This document shows positions 26,363 through 34,981 of a stretch of DNA of 64,000 bases, in pieces. This DNA comes from Pseudomonadota bacterium (GTDB taxonomy: Bacteria; Pseudomonadota; Alphaproteobacteria; Micropepsales; Micropepsaceae): contig JACQDN010000020.1 in NCBI GenBank assembly GCA_016201105.1, positions 1 to 64,000 on the forward strand. The letters are read 5' to 3'. The position numbers were made by a program, and so were the translations under genes. How positions within the stretch are numbered: position 1 is the stretch's first letter; every line of letters starts with the position of its first letter. The notes beneath the pieces are model-generated. The model was not told the origin of the DNA. It saw only the letters and a program-made list of their open reading frames with translations, and ran no database searches.

Positions 26363-27333
26363 CGCCTCAGGCCCTCTTCCAAAATCTGCATAATGAGATC
26401 GCTGTAGCTGAGGCCCACGGCGCTGGCGGCGGCGGCGAGGCCGGCGCCGGGTTCGATGCAGGAATTGGGATTGATCTCGAGGATGAAGGGATTGCCTTTC
26501 GCGTCGATGCGAAAATCCACGCGTCCGAAGCCGTGCATGCCGAATTGCGTCCACGTCGCGGCAACCAGGTCGCGCAGCTTCTTGGCGAGCGCGGGTTCTT
26601 TCTCGTCGACGCCGAAGGCGCGCTCGGTGTTCACCAGATCGGGCGACTCTTCGTCCCACTTCGCGGCATAGCCGACGATCTTCGGACGTCCGGGCGTCCA
26701 GTTGAGGAACTGCATCTCGGGAACGGGCAGCACTTGCGGCTTGCCGTTCTTTTCGATGACCGAGACGTTGAACTCGCGTCCATCGATGAAGTTTTCGGCA
26801 AACCAGCGCCCGCCGTGGATGGCGGCAGAGTGTTTTGCCCGCTCGCGCGCGGCCTTGGCGCCGATGACGACCGCGCCGTCGTCGAGCCCAAGCGAACAGT
26901 CTTCCGTGGCCGACTTGATGATATAGGTGCGCCCTTCGCGCAGCCCCTGCCAGTCTGGCGGCACAAACCAGTCCGCCGTCGGCAGTCCGCATTTGCGCAT
27001 GATCTGCTTGGCGAGCGGTTTGTCGTTGGTCACCGAAAGCGTGCCGGCATGATTGCCGGTATAGGGCATACTGAGTTTTTCCAGCATGGTCGGCGCGATC
27101 GGTGCGAGCTCGCCGAGCCCATACACGCTTTCCACCAGATTGAAGACGATGTCGGGGCGGTGCTCGCGCAAGAGCACCTGGAGTTTATCGAGCTGCGGTA
27201 CGAAAGGCGCGGTGACCGAGTCGTGGCCGCGCTGGCTCACCGCCTCATGCACGGCTTCGACCGACCACAGCGTATCTTGATCGTCGGGCGGCGAATCCGG
27301 AAGCACCTCGGTATGAAGGACCAGAACCCGCAT
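26359..27333 (-). CDS. ATP-grasp ligase (D-Ala--D-Ala ligase-like), second copy of the pair
   Basis: From the ATG at 27333 the product is 324 residues. The N-terminal Rossmann-like part (MRVLVLHTEVLPDSPPDDQ) leads into PDIVFNLVESVYGLGELAPI, then the ATP-grasp part with YIIKSATEDCSLGLDD, ENFIDGREFNVSVIEKNGK and the metal site GFGRVDFRIDAKGNPFILEINPN. Such ligases form amide bonds via acyl phosphates. True Ddl proteins have SLVP-type active-site motifs and end differently, so peptidoglycan synthesis is not the likely role. Its start overlaps the upstream gene's stop (TGATG), implying translational coupling. Confidence 0.85.
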   Translation of the reverse strand: MRVLVLHTEVLPDSPPDDQDTLWSVEAVHEAVSQRGHDSVTAPFVPQLDKLQVLLREHRPDIVFNLVESVYGLGELAPIAPTMLEKLSMPYTGNHAGTLSVTNDKPLAKQIMRKCGLPTADWFVPPDWQGLREGRTYIIKSATEDCSLGLDDGAVVIGAKAARERAKHSAAIHGGRWFAENFIDGREFNVSVIEKNGKPQVLPVPEMQFLNWTPGRPKIVGYAAKWDEESPDLVNTERAFGVDEKEPALAKKLRDLVAATWTQFGMHGFGRVDFRIDAKGNPFILEINPNSCIEPGAGLAAAASAVGLSYSDLIMQILEEGLRR

Positions 27334-28403
27334 CAGGCGGCCGCGCGGCGCGGCTTGACCTGGCGTGTCTTCGTAGGCCGCAGCTTGAGCGGTCGCGGTT
27401 TGGCGACAGCCGGCTTCAAGGCGGGATGACGCTTCAGGAACGAATCCATGATTCTGCCGATCAGCTGCAGATAGGATACGCCCTTGTAGTTGGCGATGAA
27501 ACAAAGATCGGAATAGTCGGGCCGCATGCCTGCGAGCGGATTGACCTCGATGAAATGCGGCTTGCCGTTCGCGTCATAGCGGATATCAATGCGTCCGCCG
27601 TCGCGGCAGCGAAGCACGCGCCACGCCGCAAGTGCCACTTCGCCGGCGGCTTTGGCATCGGCCGTGGGCGCCAGGCGGTTGCTCACTTTGTCTTCCCAAT
27701 ATTCCTTGTTCTCGAAGCCGTAGCCGTCGCCCACCCAATTTGCCTTGGGCATGATCTCGGTGACGCCGAGAACTTCGGCGTCCTCGCCGGACCCGGTGAT
27801 GCCGACGGTGAATTCGCGCCCCGGCAGGAAGGTTTCGACCAGCACGGGCTGGCGGAATTTCTCCAGAAGCTCCTCGGCGACGCGCTTCAGCGAGGCGGCG
27901 TTGGTCACCTTCGAGTTCGAGCCGACCCCTTTGCCGGAGCCTTCGGCCACGGGTTTGAGGAACAACGGATAGGCAAGCGAGATCTTCTTCATATCCTCAA
28001 GGCATTCGACAACCGTGAAATCGGCTGTCGCAATGCCGGCATCGCGTACCACGCGCTTGGCCATGCCCTTGTGCAGCGTCATCGCCATAGTGAGCGCGTC
28101 GGAGAAAACGTAGGGAATTTGGTAGACGTCGAGCAGCGCGGGCACCTGGGCCTCGCGCGAAAGGCCGTGCATGCCCTCGCAGAAGTTGAAGACCGCATCC
28201 CACCGCTCGCCGCAGGCCAAAGCATCGGCAAGCTTGCGCACGCCGCCGATTTTGACCGGCTGCCAGCCGAGCGCGCGCAGCGCACTACAGATCGCATCGA
28301 TAGTGACTTCGCTGTCGTACTCGGCCACTTCCTCGTCGCTGTACCCGAGCGCGAGATAGTCGCTGCGCAGATCGTAGGTCACACCGATACGCGGCTTGCC
28401 CAT
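27333..28403 (-). CDS. ATP-grasp ligase (D-Ala--D-Ala ligase-like), first copy of the pair, with Lys/Arg/Pro-rich tail
   Basis: From the ATG at 28403 the product is 356 residues. The N-domain (MGKPRIGVTYDLRSDYLAL) is followed by WDAVFNFCEGMHGLSREAQV and the ATP-grasp body with LFLKPVAEGSGKGVG, VETFLPGREFTVGITG and the metal site GGRIDIRYDANGKPHFIEVNP. 'LAGMRPDYSDL' and 'ANYKGVSYLQLIGRIMD' are characteristic. About 35 residues at the C-terminus are Lys/Arg/Pro/Ala-rich and disordered, which is unusual. It follows kamA by 5 bp, so both are in one transcript. It is related to but distinct from the next ligase. Confidence 0.85.
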   Translation of the reverse strand: MGKPRIGVTYDLRSDYLALGYSDEEVAEYDSEVTIDAICSALRALGWQPVKIGGVRKLADALACGERWDAVFNFCEGMHGLSREAQVPALLDVYQIPYVFSDALTMAMTLHKGMAKRVVRDAGIATADFTVVECLEDMKKISLAYPLFLKPVAEGSGKGVGSNSKVTNAASLKRVAEELLEKFRQPVLVETFLPGREFTVGITGSGEDAEVLGVTEIMPKANWVGDGYGFENKEYWEDKVSNRLAPTADAKAAGEVALAAWRVLRCRDGGRIDIRYDANGKPHFIEVNPLAGMRPDYSDLCFIANYKGVSYLQLIGRIMDSFLKRHPALKPAVAKPRPLKLRPTKTRQVKPRRAAA

Positions 28404-28408
28404 TGTGC

Positions 28409-29746
28409 TCACTCGGCTGGGAGCTTGGGCTTCGGCTTGTCGCTGCCGAGCGTGCCCAGCGGATCGGGGTAACGATAGACCTTGCCTTCGAAGTTCTTCA
28501 GCAGCAGATCGTCGCCGTCGCGGCCCACGACCATGTCCGGGGCGATCTGGATCTTGCCGCCGCCACCGGGCGCGTCCACCGCAAAGATCGGCGTCGCATA
28601 GCCAGTGGTGAAGCCGCGCAGGCCCTCGATGATCTTCAGACCCGCATCCACCGTCGTGCGGAAGTGCCCCGAGCCGCGCACCGGATCGGTCTGGTAGAGG
28701 TAATAAGGCCTCACGCGCCGCTTCAGCAGACCCTGCATCAATGGCTTCATGATCGAAATGTCGTCGTTGATGCCTTTCATTACCACGGTTTGCGAGCCCA
28801 ACGGCACGCCGGCATCGGCGAGCCGGTTCAGCGCTTCGGTCGTCTCTGGCGTTAATTCGCGCGGATGGGTGACATGGATGCTCATGAACAGCGGATGATG
28901 CTTCTTCAGCATCTTCACGAAAGCCTTGGTGATGCGCTGCGGCAGCACCATGGGGATCTTCGATCCGATGCGCAGGAACTCGATGTGCTTCATGGCCCGA
29001 AGCCGGGTCAGCAGCCAGTCGAGCTTGTCGTCGGCGATGGAAAGCGGATCGCCCCCCGAAAGCAGCACGTCGCGCACTTCGGTGTGGGCTTCGAGATAGG
29101 CGAGCCCCTTCTCCCATTGCTTGGGAGAGAACTGGTATTCGCCCCCCGGATTGCCGACGGCCCGGGCGCGCGTGCAGTAGCGGCAATAGGTCGAGCAAGT
29201 CCCCGTCGTCAGGAACAGCACCCGGTCGGGATAGCGATGCACGATGCCCGGCGCGGCCGTGTCGTGGTCTTCGTCGAGGGGATCGATGGATTCGCCGGGA
29301 AGGACGATGTCTTCCTTGGTCGAGATGACATGGGTTCGCCTGAGCGGCTCGCTCGCGTCTTCGCGGCTCATCAGGCTGGCGTAATAAGGCGTGATGCCGA
29401 CGGGCAGCGGTCCCTTGTGGCGGCTGGCCGCGAGCCGCTCGTCCTCGGCCAGCACGAACACCTTCTCGAGCATTTCGAGGTTGCGGATGCGGGCCTGGAA
29501 TTGCCAGTGCCAGTCGTTCCACTCCGCCGTGGTCGTGCCGGGATAGAAGCGGCGATAGAAGGCGCGGGTCTCCTCGCCGACGGGAAAACGCAGCAGCGTT
29601 TTGCCGGAGGCTGGGCTTGCGGCCTTGCCGATCCTCGGAATTGGGCTTTCTTGGCTGGTTTTGGACCCGGATCTGGCGTCCGGTTCAGTGCGGCCAGGCC
29701 GCGACGGGGGTTTGAGCTCGCGCCCCCGCACCACTTGGAGACTCAT
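28409..29746 (-). CDS. kamA: Lysine 2,3-aminomutase, radical SAM
   Basis: From the ATG at 29746 the product is 445 residues. The iron-sulfur motif CSTYCRYC (Cys 184, 188, 191) is followed by Arg193, the carboxylate-binding position of clostridial KAM. The PLP lysine lies in DAPGGGGK. Two Asp residues that bind the substrate epsilon-amino group in KAM appear conserved (YQTDPVRG and VDAPGGGG), favouring lysine over glutamate. The C-terminal CxCxxC zinc motif of clostridial KAM is absent. It would convert L-lysine to (S)-beta-lysine. It is the first gene of an operon with two ATP-grasp ligases. No AblB acetyltransferase is adjacent. Confidence 0.9.
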   Translation of the reverse strand: MSLQVVRGRELKPPSRPGRTEPDARSGSKTSQESPIPRIGKAASPASGKTLLRFPVGEETRAFYRRFYPGTTTAEWNDWHWQFQARIRNLEMLEKVFVLAEDERLAASRHKGPLPVGITPYYASLMSREDASEPLRRTHVISTKEDIVLPGESIDPLDEDHDTAAPGIVHRYPDRVLFLTTGTCSTYCRYCTRARAVGNPGGEYQFSPKQWEKGLAYLEAHTEVRDVLLSGGDPLSIADDKLDWLLTRLRAMKHIEFLRIGSKIPMVLPQRITKAFVKMLKKHHPLFMSIHVTHPRELTPETTEALNRLADAGVPLGSQTVVMKGINDDISIMKPLMQGLLKRRVRPYYLYQTDPVRGSGHFRTTVDAGLKIIEGLRGFTTGYATPIFAVDAPGGGGKIQIAPDMVVGRDGDDLLLKNFEGKVYRYPDPLGTLGSDKPKPKLPAE

Positions 29747-29824
29747 CTGGGTCTCTATAGCTCTCCGGCGTTTGCACCTGGGGAGCCCCAACGACCCCGC
29801 ATCCAACGGTACAACGACCAGCCG

Positions 29825-29852
29825 ATATTTAGAGACGCTCGCGGTTTGTCAA
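29825..29852 (-). promoter_or_regulatory. Candidate promoter of the kamA operon
   Basis: On the minus strand TTGACA (29847-29852) is followed after about 16 bp by AAATAT (29825-29830). It lies some 80 bp before the kamA start. The call is by eye. Confidence 0.4.
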
Positions 29853-30126
29853 GTCAAACGCCTCGAATACTGGAGAAACTGCAGAAAACCACCAATATAG
29901 GTGCGAAGTAAAAACGATGAATTACTGAAGAATACTCAAGTAAAAGCGGTACAGAGTCGCGCGTGATCCCACGCCCGCAATTTGCGCATCGCATGTGCTT
30001 TGCGAGAAGAAGAGGTTTCCCGCGCCGCCTTCACTCGCGCGGGCCTTGCGCGAATCCGACTCGCATCGCGACTCGAGGCTCGCGAATTTTTCGGAGCACA
30101 TGCTTATGACTGACTCGTCGAACGAC
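29853..30126. other. Non-coding spacer between kamA and the GT39 gene
   Basis: The spacer has no supported gene. It is relatively AT-rich near 29880-29950, then GC-rich with several short CGCGA/TCGCG palindromes near 30030-30100. No clear terminator hairpin was seen after the GT39 stop codon at 30127. Confidence 0.4.
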
Positions 30127-31614
30127 TCAATGAGTCTGTGGACCGAGATAGTCCCGCGCGTCGTAGAGCTGCGCGATGCGCTGACGATGCCCCCCGATGG
30201 GAATCACAATGGTGCGGATCGGCGTCGCCGAGCGGAAGGTGGAGAGCACTTCGACGTCTTCGTCGGGGGCGATCACCAGCAGGACGTGGGGGGTGCCCGG
30301 CTTGAGGCGCATCGTCATCTGGAAGTGGTCATCGTCGTGGGTGTCCTTGTCCCACATACGCATGGGGATAACTCTCCCCCTTGCGTAGTAGACCAGCTCC
30401 GCGATCACGCTCCGGTTGGCGGCGACGATGGCGACGTAGGTCGAACGGCGGCTTTCCTGGAGCACGGCTTGTCCCAATTCGCGCCAGCCTTCCATCCGTT
30501 TGAAGGCATTGCCCACCCCAAGGCTGTCGGCAAAGGGGGGTGAGACCATGATGGCCCACATCGCCACCTCGGCGAGCGCGTGGAAGCCGAGCGATGCCCA
30601 GAGCACACGGGCCTTCCACAATTTGAGCAGTGCGTTCACGACCAGCGGCGTTGCAGCAATGTAAGCGGTTGCTCCCCAATTGGCGTTCGCATCCGAGATG
30701 AACGCCTGACCAAACATCAGGACGAGCGGCGGCAACGCAAAAGCCGCCAGCATCACATCGCTCGGATCGCGTACGGACCCGCACGCAAGGCGCCAAACAA
30801 TCCACAGCAATCCAGCCATCATAAGAGGCCCGAAAACCCCGAATTGGCCGGCTAAAAAGTCAAGCGCGTTCATCAGGTTGTAGCGCGCATGACCCCAATT
30901 CGCATTGACTTCGGTGTGCGCGACAGTCGGAAAACCGTGCATCACGTTCCAGACGATATTGGGCATTAGCAGCAGCAGGCCGATGGCAAGGATGGTAAAT
31001 CCACGCCGGCTAAAGACCAGGGCCCGGACTTTCGGAACGGCGAGACCGGCAAGGACAGCTCCCGCCACGAAGTAGAACATCGCGTATTTGGAAAGCAGCC
31101 CGCCGCCAACTGCGAGACCGCACACAATCACCCATATCCAGCGCCTGTCATAGAGCGCGCGCAGGAATGCATAGAGAGCAAGTGCCCAGAAAAAGAGCAG
31201 CGGCACATCGGTGGAGATGAGACAGGAGGAATAGGAAACGCCCGGCAGGGTCACATAGGCAATGGCGCTCAAAAGCCCCACGCGCGCGCCATAAGCCAGG
31301 CGCCCGATGCCGAAGAGCAGCAGCGCGGCGCCGGCATGGAGCAAGGGCGAACCGATCCTGAGCGCCCATTCGCCATCGCCAAACACCGAGGTGGTCAACC
31401 ATATGATCCAGGCAATCATCGGCGGCTTGGAGAAGTAGCCGAAGGCCGGCGTCTGCGCCCACCACCAGTATTGGCCTTCGTCCGGATGGATCTCGAGCCG
31501 TCCAACGATCAGGATCAGCACGCGGATGAGCGTGATCGCGCCGACCACACCGAGTGCGAGACGATAAAGGCGCTGTTCTTCCGTCTTTGCGTCATTCATC
31601 CGGGCGTCATTCAT
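30127..31614 (-). CDS. GT39-family membrane glycosyltransferase (ArnT/PMT-like)
   Basis: The 495-residue product has about ten to twelve hydrophobic helices. Its first periplasmic loop carries the GT39 acidic residues in LEIHPDEGQYWWWAQTPAFG, followed by 'FSKPPMIAWII', and a C-terminal soluble part lies after residue about 400. Family members transfer sugars from polyprenyl-phosphate donors to lipid A, proteins or glycans outside the inner membrane. It overlaps the upstream GT39 gene by 8 bp, so the two are coupled. A perfect 15-bp tandem duplication covers the start region and gives two potential starts (31614 and 31599). Confidence 0.85.
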   Translation of the reverse strand: MNDARMNDAKTEEQRLYRLALGVVGAITLIRVLILIVGRLEIHPDEGQYWWWAQTPAFGYFSKPPMIAWIIWLTTSVFGDGEWALRIGSPLLHAGAALLLFGIGRLAYGARVGLLSAIAYVTLPGVSYSSCLISTDVPLLFFWALALYAFLRALYDRRWIWVIVCGLAVGGGLLSKYAMFYFVAGAVLAGLAVPKVRALVFSRRGFTILAIGLLLLMPNIVWNVMHGFPTVAHTEVNANWGHARYNLMNALDFLAGQFGVFGPLMMAGLLWIVWRLACGSVRDPSDVMLAAFALPPLVLMFGQAFISDANANWGATAYIAATPLVVNALLKLWKARVLWASLGFHALAEVAMWAIMVSPPFADSLGVGNAFKRMEGWRELGQAVLQESRRSTYVAIVAANRSVIAELVYYARGRVIPMRMWDKDTHDDDHFQMTMRLKPGTPHVLLVIAPDEDVEVLSTFRSATPIRTIVIPIGGHRQRIAQLYDARDYLGPQTH

Positions 31615-31620
31615 CCGGCG
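31591..31620. repeat. Perfect 15-bp tandem duplication at the junction of the two GT39 genes
   Basis: GCGTCATTCATCCGG occurs twice in direct succession at 31591-31605 and 31606-31620. On the minus strand each unit contains GATGAATGACGC, so the duplication repeats both a start codon and the stop-overlap region. The N-terminus of the downstream protein reads MNDAR-MNDAK as a result. Confidence 0.9.
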
Positions 31621-33340
31621 GCATGGTCTGCTCGAAGGCGGGGGTTAGGCGATAGAAGGTAATGTGCTGGCGCCGCCCGCGCGTATAGTTGAAGCCGGAA
31701 AGCTCGTCGATGGGCTTGGCCGAGCCGCCTTTGGCCTCAAGTTCGGCGAGGAAGTCCTTGCGTTCGTGATCTTCGACCAGAGCAAGGCCGCCCTGCACCG
31801 CTCCCACCTCGCCAGCGGATTTGCCGCTCTCGATGCGCGTGTCGGTGCCCAGCAGGAAAATGAGGCTGGGTTCGACGTAGCCGGCGAGAATGACCGGCGG
31901 ATCGTCCGGCTGTTTATACCTCGCGACGATCACGGCGGCGCGCGGGCTCATCCAGATCTGTTGCACCCGGGGCGCCACGCCCCAAACCACCACGGGATAG
32001 AACAGGACCGCGGCGGCAATCGCGAACATAGCCGCCACCAATGTCTTGCGCATCGTCAAAGCGGCGACGGCCGAGAAGCCGAGCACCGCCGCAACGCCGG
32101 CGCCGGCCGCCAGCCACCAATCGATGCCGTCGCCGAAATATCTCGGCGCCAGGACCGGTATGATGGAAAGCGCGCTGACGCCAAGGCCGAATTGGACGCA
32201 AGCTGCGTAGCGCAGGATACGCACCCATCGGTCCTCGCTCTCGCGCGCATCGCGCAGCGCCCACAGCGCGCCGAGGAACGCGACCGCCGGATAGGCCGGC
32301 AACACATAGTGGGGAAGTTTCGTCGGCACGATCTCGAACAGAAGCCAAGTGCCGGCGGCCCAGGCGAGCAGATAGCGCACGACAGGATCCGCGCGATGAA
32401 GAACGCCCGAGCCCAAGCCAGGCAACACGAACAAGGTCGCGGGCCACAGGGTGAAGCTCGCGAGCAACAGGTAGTAGCCCGGCGGCGCGCCGTGGGATTC
32501 CTGACCGCCGAGAATCTTCGCCGCAAAATCGTGGCCGAGCGATTGCTGATAAAACTCACCGTGACTTTGGAAGGCGATCGCGATGCCCCAGGGCAGCACG
32601 ATCGCCAGCGTCACGAGAATTCCAGGGATCGGATAAATCGTCTTGAGCCACTTCCAATCGCGATCCCACAGCGAAATCCCAACGATGGTGACCGCGAGCA
32701 CGGCGACAATGATGGGCCCTTTGAGCAACACGCCCACGGCAAGTGCCGCCCATCCCGCGAGCGCGATCCACAAGGACGGCGTCCGGTAGTCTTTGAGGCG
32801 CGCAGCAAGATAGGCGCGCATCAGCAGCCCTTGCGATCCCAACACGGTGGCGAGCAACACCGCATCGGTCTTGGAGATCTTCGTTTCCGCTGTCAGCGAC
32901 ACCGTGAAGCCGATCAACGCTGCAGCGATCAGTGCAGTGGGCGGCGGCGCAAAGGCGCGCGCACACCAGTAGGCGAGGAACACGGCGATGAAGCCACCGA
33001 TCAACGACGGCAGGCGATAGGTCCAGATTTCGTTGTAGGGCGGCCTGGAAAACGCAAGCGTGCTCGCGGCCTGCATCCAGTAGATGCCGACAGGTTTCTT
33101 GTAACGCGGGCCGATGCTGTAGCGGATGTCGACATAGTTCCCCGTCTCGATCATCTGCTTGGAGGCCTGAGCGAAACGGCTCTCGTCGCGGTCAAGCGGC
33201 GGCAATGTGAAGAACCCCGGAAGCCAGGCGATGAAGCAAAGGACAAAGAGCGTCGCGATGGGATACCGGCTCAATCGCTCCAGGACGGAGGAGCCGGACA
33301 GCCGCATCCCCGGGGGCGGCGCGGTCGAAGCCTCAGTCAT
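31607..33340 (-). CDS. GT39-family membrane glycosyltransferase (ArnT-like)
   Basis: The 577-residue product has a cytoplasmic start, then about eleven membrane helices and a large C-terminal soluble domain. The first periplasmic loop reads PPLDRDESRFAQASKQMIET, carrying the acidic pair of ArnT-type enzymes, followed by 'RYKKPVGIYWMQAAS'. ArnT moves aminoarabinose or a similar sugar from undecaprenyl phosphate to lipid A, giving peptide resistance; the sugar here is not known. It is first in the minus-strand pair and diverges from the truncated GT2 gene. The conserved YxxKPP motif is close to 'YKKPVG'. Confidence 0.9.
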   Translation of the reverse strand: MTEASTAPPPGMRLSGSSVLERLSRYPIATLFVLCFIAWLPGFFTLPPLDRDESRFAQASKQMIETGNYVDIRYSIGPRYKKPVGIYWMQAASTLAFSRPPYNEIWTYRLPSLIGGFIAVFLAYWCARAFAPPPTALIAAALIGFTVSLTAETKISKTDAVLLATVLGSQGLLMRAYLAARLKDYRTPSLWIALAGWAALAVGVLLKGPIIVAVLAVTIVGISLWDRDWKWLKTIYPIPGILVTLAIVLPWGIAIAFQSHGEFYQQSLGHDFAAKILGGQESHGAPPGYYLLLASFTLWPATLFVLPGLGSGVLHRADPVVRYLLAWAAGTWLLFEIVPTKLPHYVLPAYPAVAFLGALWALRDARESEDRWVRILRYAACVQFGLGVSALSIIPVLAPRYFGDGIDWWLAAGAGVAAVLGFSAVAALTMRKTLVAAMFAIAAAVLFYPVVVWGVAPRVQQIWMSPRAAVIVARYKQPDDPPVILAGYVEPSLIFLLGTDTRIESGKSAGEVGAVQGGLALVEDHERKDFLAELEAKGGSAKPIDELSGFNYTRGRRQHITFYRLTPAFEQTMPPDE

Positions 33341-33563
33341 CTAATGCCCCTTGAATGCGTATCTCTACCACCGGGAAAAGAGGGGCGGAGGCTTAACCGA
33401 ATGCGCCGCGTTGGCACAGGTCTGTTTCCCTTGGGCCCGTTTCCACCCGGTTTGGGCTTGTATAAGGCCCGCACTCTGCGGAATAACCCATCAAGATCGC
33501 GGATCGGGGACCCGTGCCTCGGCGCATCTCACTCTATTGTATGAAGGGGTCGAACGGAACCTT

Positions 33564-33920
33564 GTGGTGGCGCTGTCCGTCATCGTACCGGTCAGGGATC
33601 AGGCCGAAAACGCAGCGCCGCTGCCGCGCGAAATCGCGCGCGCGATCACCATCGAAAGCGGTGAAATCATTTTTGTGGACGACGGGTCTTCCGATTCGAC
33701 GGTGGAGGAGTTGAAGGCGCTGAGCACGGAGATCGCCCGCCTGCGAATCATCCAGCACGGCCGCAACATCGGGCAGAGTCGCGCCATCCGCACCGGCGTG
33801 CGCGCCGCGCGCGGCGATATCGTCGCGACACTGGACGGCGACGAACAAAACGATCCTTGCGACATTGCGAAAATACTCGACATGCTGCGCAAGGGCGCCA
33901 TCGAGCCGAAGGAGATTTGA
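33564..33920 (+). pseudogene. GT2 glycosyltransferase (DPM1-like), truncated after the nucleotide-binding half
   Basis: From the GTG at 33564 only 118 residues remain. The visible part has LSVIVPVRDQAENAAPLPRE, IIFVDDGSSDSTVEEL and the DxD-type site ATLDGDEQNDPCDI, all typical of dolichol-phosphate-mannose-synthase-like GT2 enzymes of about 230-260 residues. The sequence then goes to KGAIEPKEI and stops immediately before the LAB_N gene start, so the catalytic C-terminal half is missing. The family normally makes the polyprenyl-P sugar for GT39 enzymes. GTG 33567 is an alternative start. Loss of function is inferred. Confidence 0.7.
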
Positions 33921-34244
33921 ATGCTTGGCAACGTTCTTCTGTGGTTCACCACGGTGCCGCATATCTGGAAGGTGATCGGCCTTGCCGGCCAGGGCCTCTT
34001 CGCAGCGCGTTTCATCGTGCAATGGTTTCAGAGCGAGCGTGAGGGCCGCAGCGTGATTCCGGTCGCTTTCTGGTATTGCAGCATCGGCGGGGGCGTCGTC
34101 CTGCTGGCCTATGCGCTTTATGTGGGCGACGCGGTCTTCATCATCGGCCAGGCGAGCGGGCTGATCGTCTATGCACGAAACCTGTTTTTGATCTTCAAAG
34201 AGCGCCGCCAGCTTGAAAAAGTGGCGCATGGCGAGGCGGTTTAA
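33921..34244 (+). CDS. Small LAB_N-domain membrane protein
   Basis: The 107-residue product has three hydrophobic segments and the LAB_N pattern, named for the N-terminus of some lipid A disaccharide synthases: IGLAGQGLFAARFIVQWFQSE at about residue 20 and 'SVIPVAFWYCSIGGGVVLL'. Such proteins often sit between a GT2 and a GT39 gene and are thought to help in lipid-linked sugar transfer. It follows the truncated GT2 gene directly, with no spacer between the stop codon and the ATG. The exact role is not known. Confidence 0.88.
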   Translation: MLGNVLLWFTTVPHIWKVIGLAGQGLFAARFIVQWFQSEREGRSVIPVAFWYCSIGGGVVLLAYALYVGDAVFIIGQASGLIVYARNLFLIFKERRQLEKVAHGEAV

Positions 34245-34379
34245 CCCGGTTCCGCGCCTTCTACCGGTGCCGCGCGCCGGAGCGGCTTAACCATACCGTC
34301 ATAGGCGTGCCGCACCCTCGCCCTGTTTCGGCCCCAATATGATACAAACGTCATCCGGGTCTTTTTGGGGAGTATCACC

Positions 34380-34808
34380 GTGCTGCGCTCGTTTCCGTTG
34401 CTGATCCTTGCCGTTCTTATCTACAACGTGCTTGCCCTCACCCATGGCTTCGACGGTCCGGGAACGGCCGCGCTGCTGCAATCGGGCTTCCACGTCAAGC
34501 TCTTCTCCGGCGAAGAGTGGCTGTTCACCATAGGCGATCTGGTGACCTTGGTCGCCATCGGCCTGCTGTTCGTGGAAGTGATCAAGGCGACGCGCACCAG
34601 CGCCGTCGAAGTGATCAACCACGCGCTGTCGATGCTGGTCTTCATCATCGCTCTCGTTGAATTCATCACGCTGAAGGCGTTTGCGACGTCACCGTTCTTC
34701 TTCATCACCGTGATGGCGCTGTTCGATATCGTTGCCGGCTTCACGATCTCGATCGTGGCGGCCAAGCGCGACCTCGGCGTCGCCGGCGGTCTCATCGGCA
34801 CGAACTGA
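34380..34808 (+). CDS. Small multi-pass membrane protein, GTG start
   Basis: From GTG 34380 (GGGGAG ribosome site ending 7 bp before) the product is 142 residues with four hydrophobic helices (PLLILAVLIYNVLALTH, LFTIGDLVTLVAIGLLFV, ALSMLVFIIALVEFITL, FFFITVMALFDIVAGFTISI). No soluble domain is present and the family is not recognised with certainty. The layout resembles small conserved inner-membrane proteins of unknown role in Rhizobiales-like genomes. A strong terminator follows. Confidence 0.65.
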   Translation: MLRSFPLLILAVLIYNVLALTHGFDGPGTAALLQSGFHVKLFSGEEWLFTIGDLVTLVAIGLLFVEVIKATRTSAVEVINHALSMLVFIIALVEFITLKAFATSPFFFITVMALFDIVAGFTISIVAAKRDLGVAGGLIGTN

Positions 34809-34831
34809 TCGTCTGTTGGGTTTGCATGCAG

Positions 34832-34864
34832 CGGGCGGGGCGAAAGCTCCGCCCGTTTGTGTTT
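34832..34864 (+). terminator. Rho-independent terminator after the small membrane protein gene
   Basis: CGGGCGGGGC (34832-34841) pairs with GCTCCGCCCG (34846-34855), with one G-T pair, around a GAAA tetraloop. TTTGTGTTT follows. Confidence 0.88.
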
Positions 34865-34981
34865 GGAGATTTGGTTGAGCAGGTAGCCTGCCAAGGCGAA
34901 GCTGCGCAAACCGATGCGCGGCCCCCCTGGCTTCGCACTGACGCGATGCGGTGGCAGTCTTCGCTGCTGCGCAGCGCAGAC

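Noticed and set aside
27333..29522. One 729-residue frame joining the first ATP-grasp gene to upstream sequence
   Set aside because: The upstream part is an out-of-frame reading of kamA. The true ligase starts at 28403.
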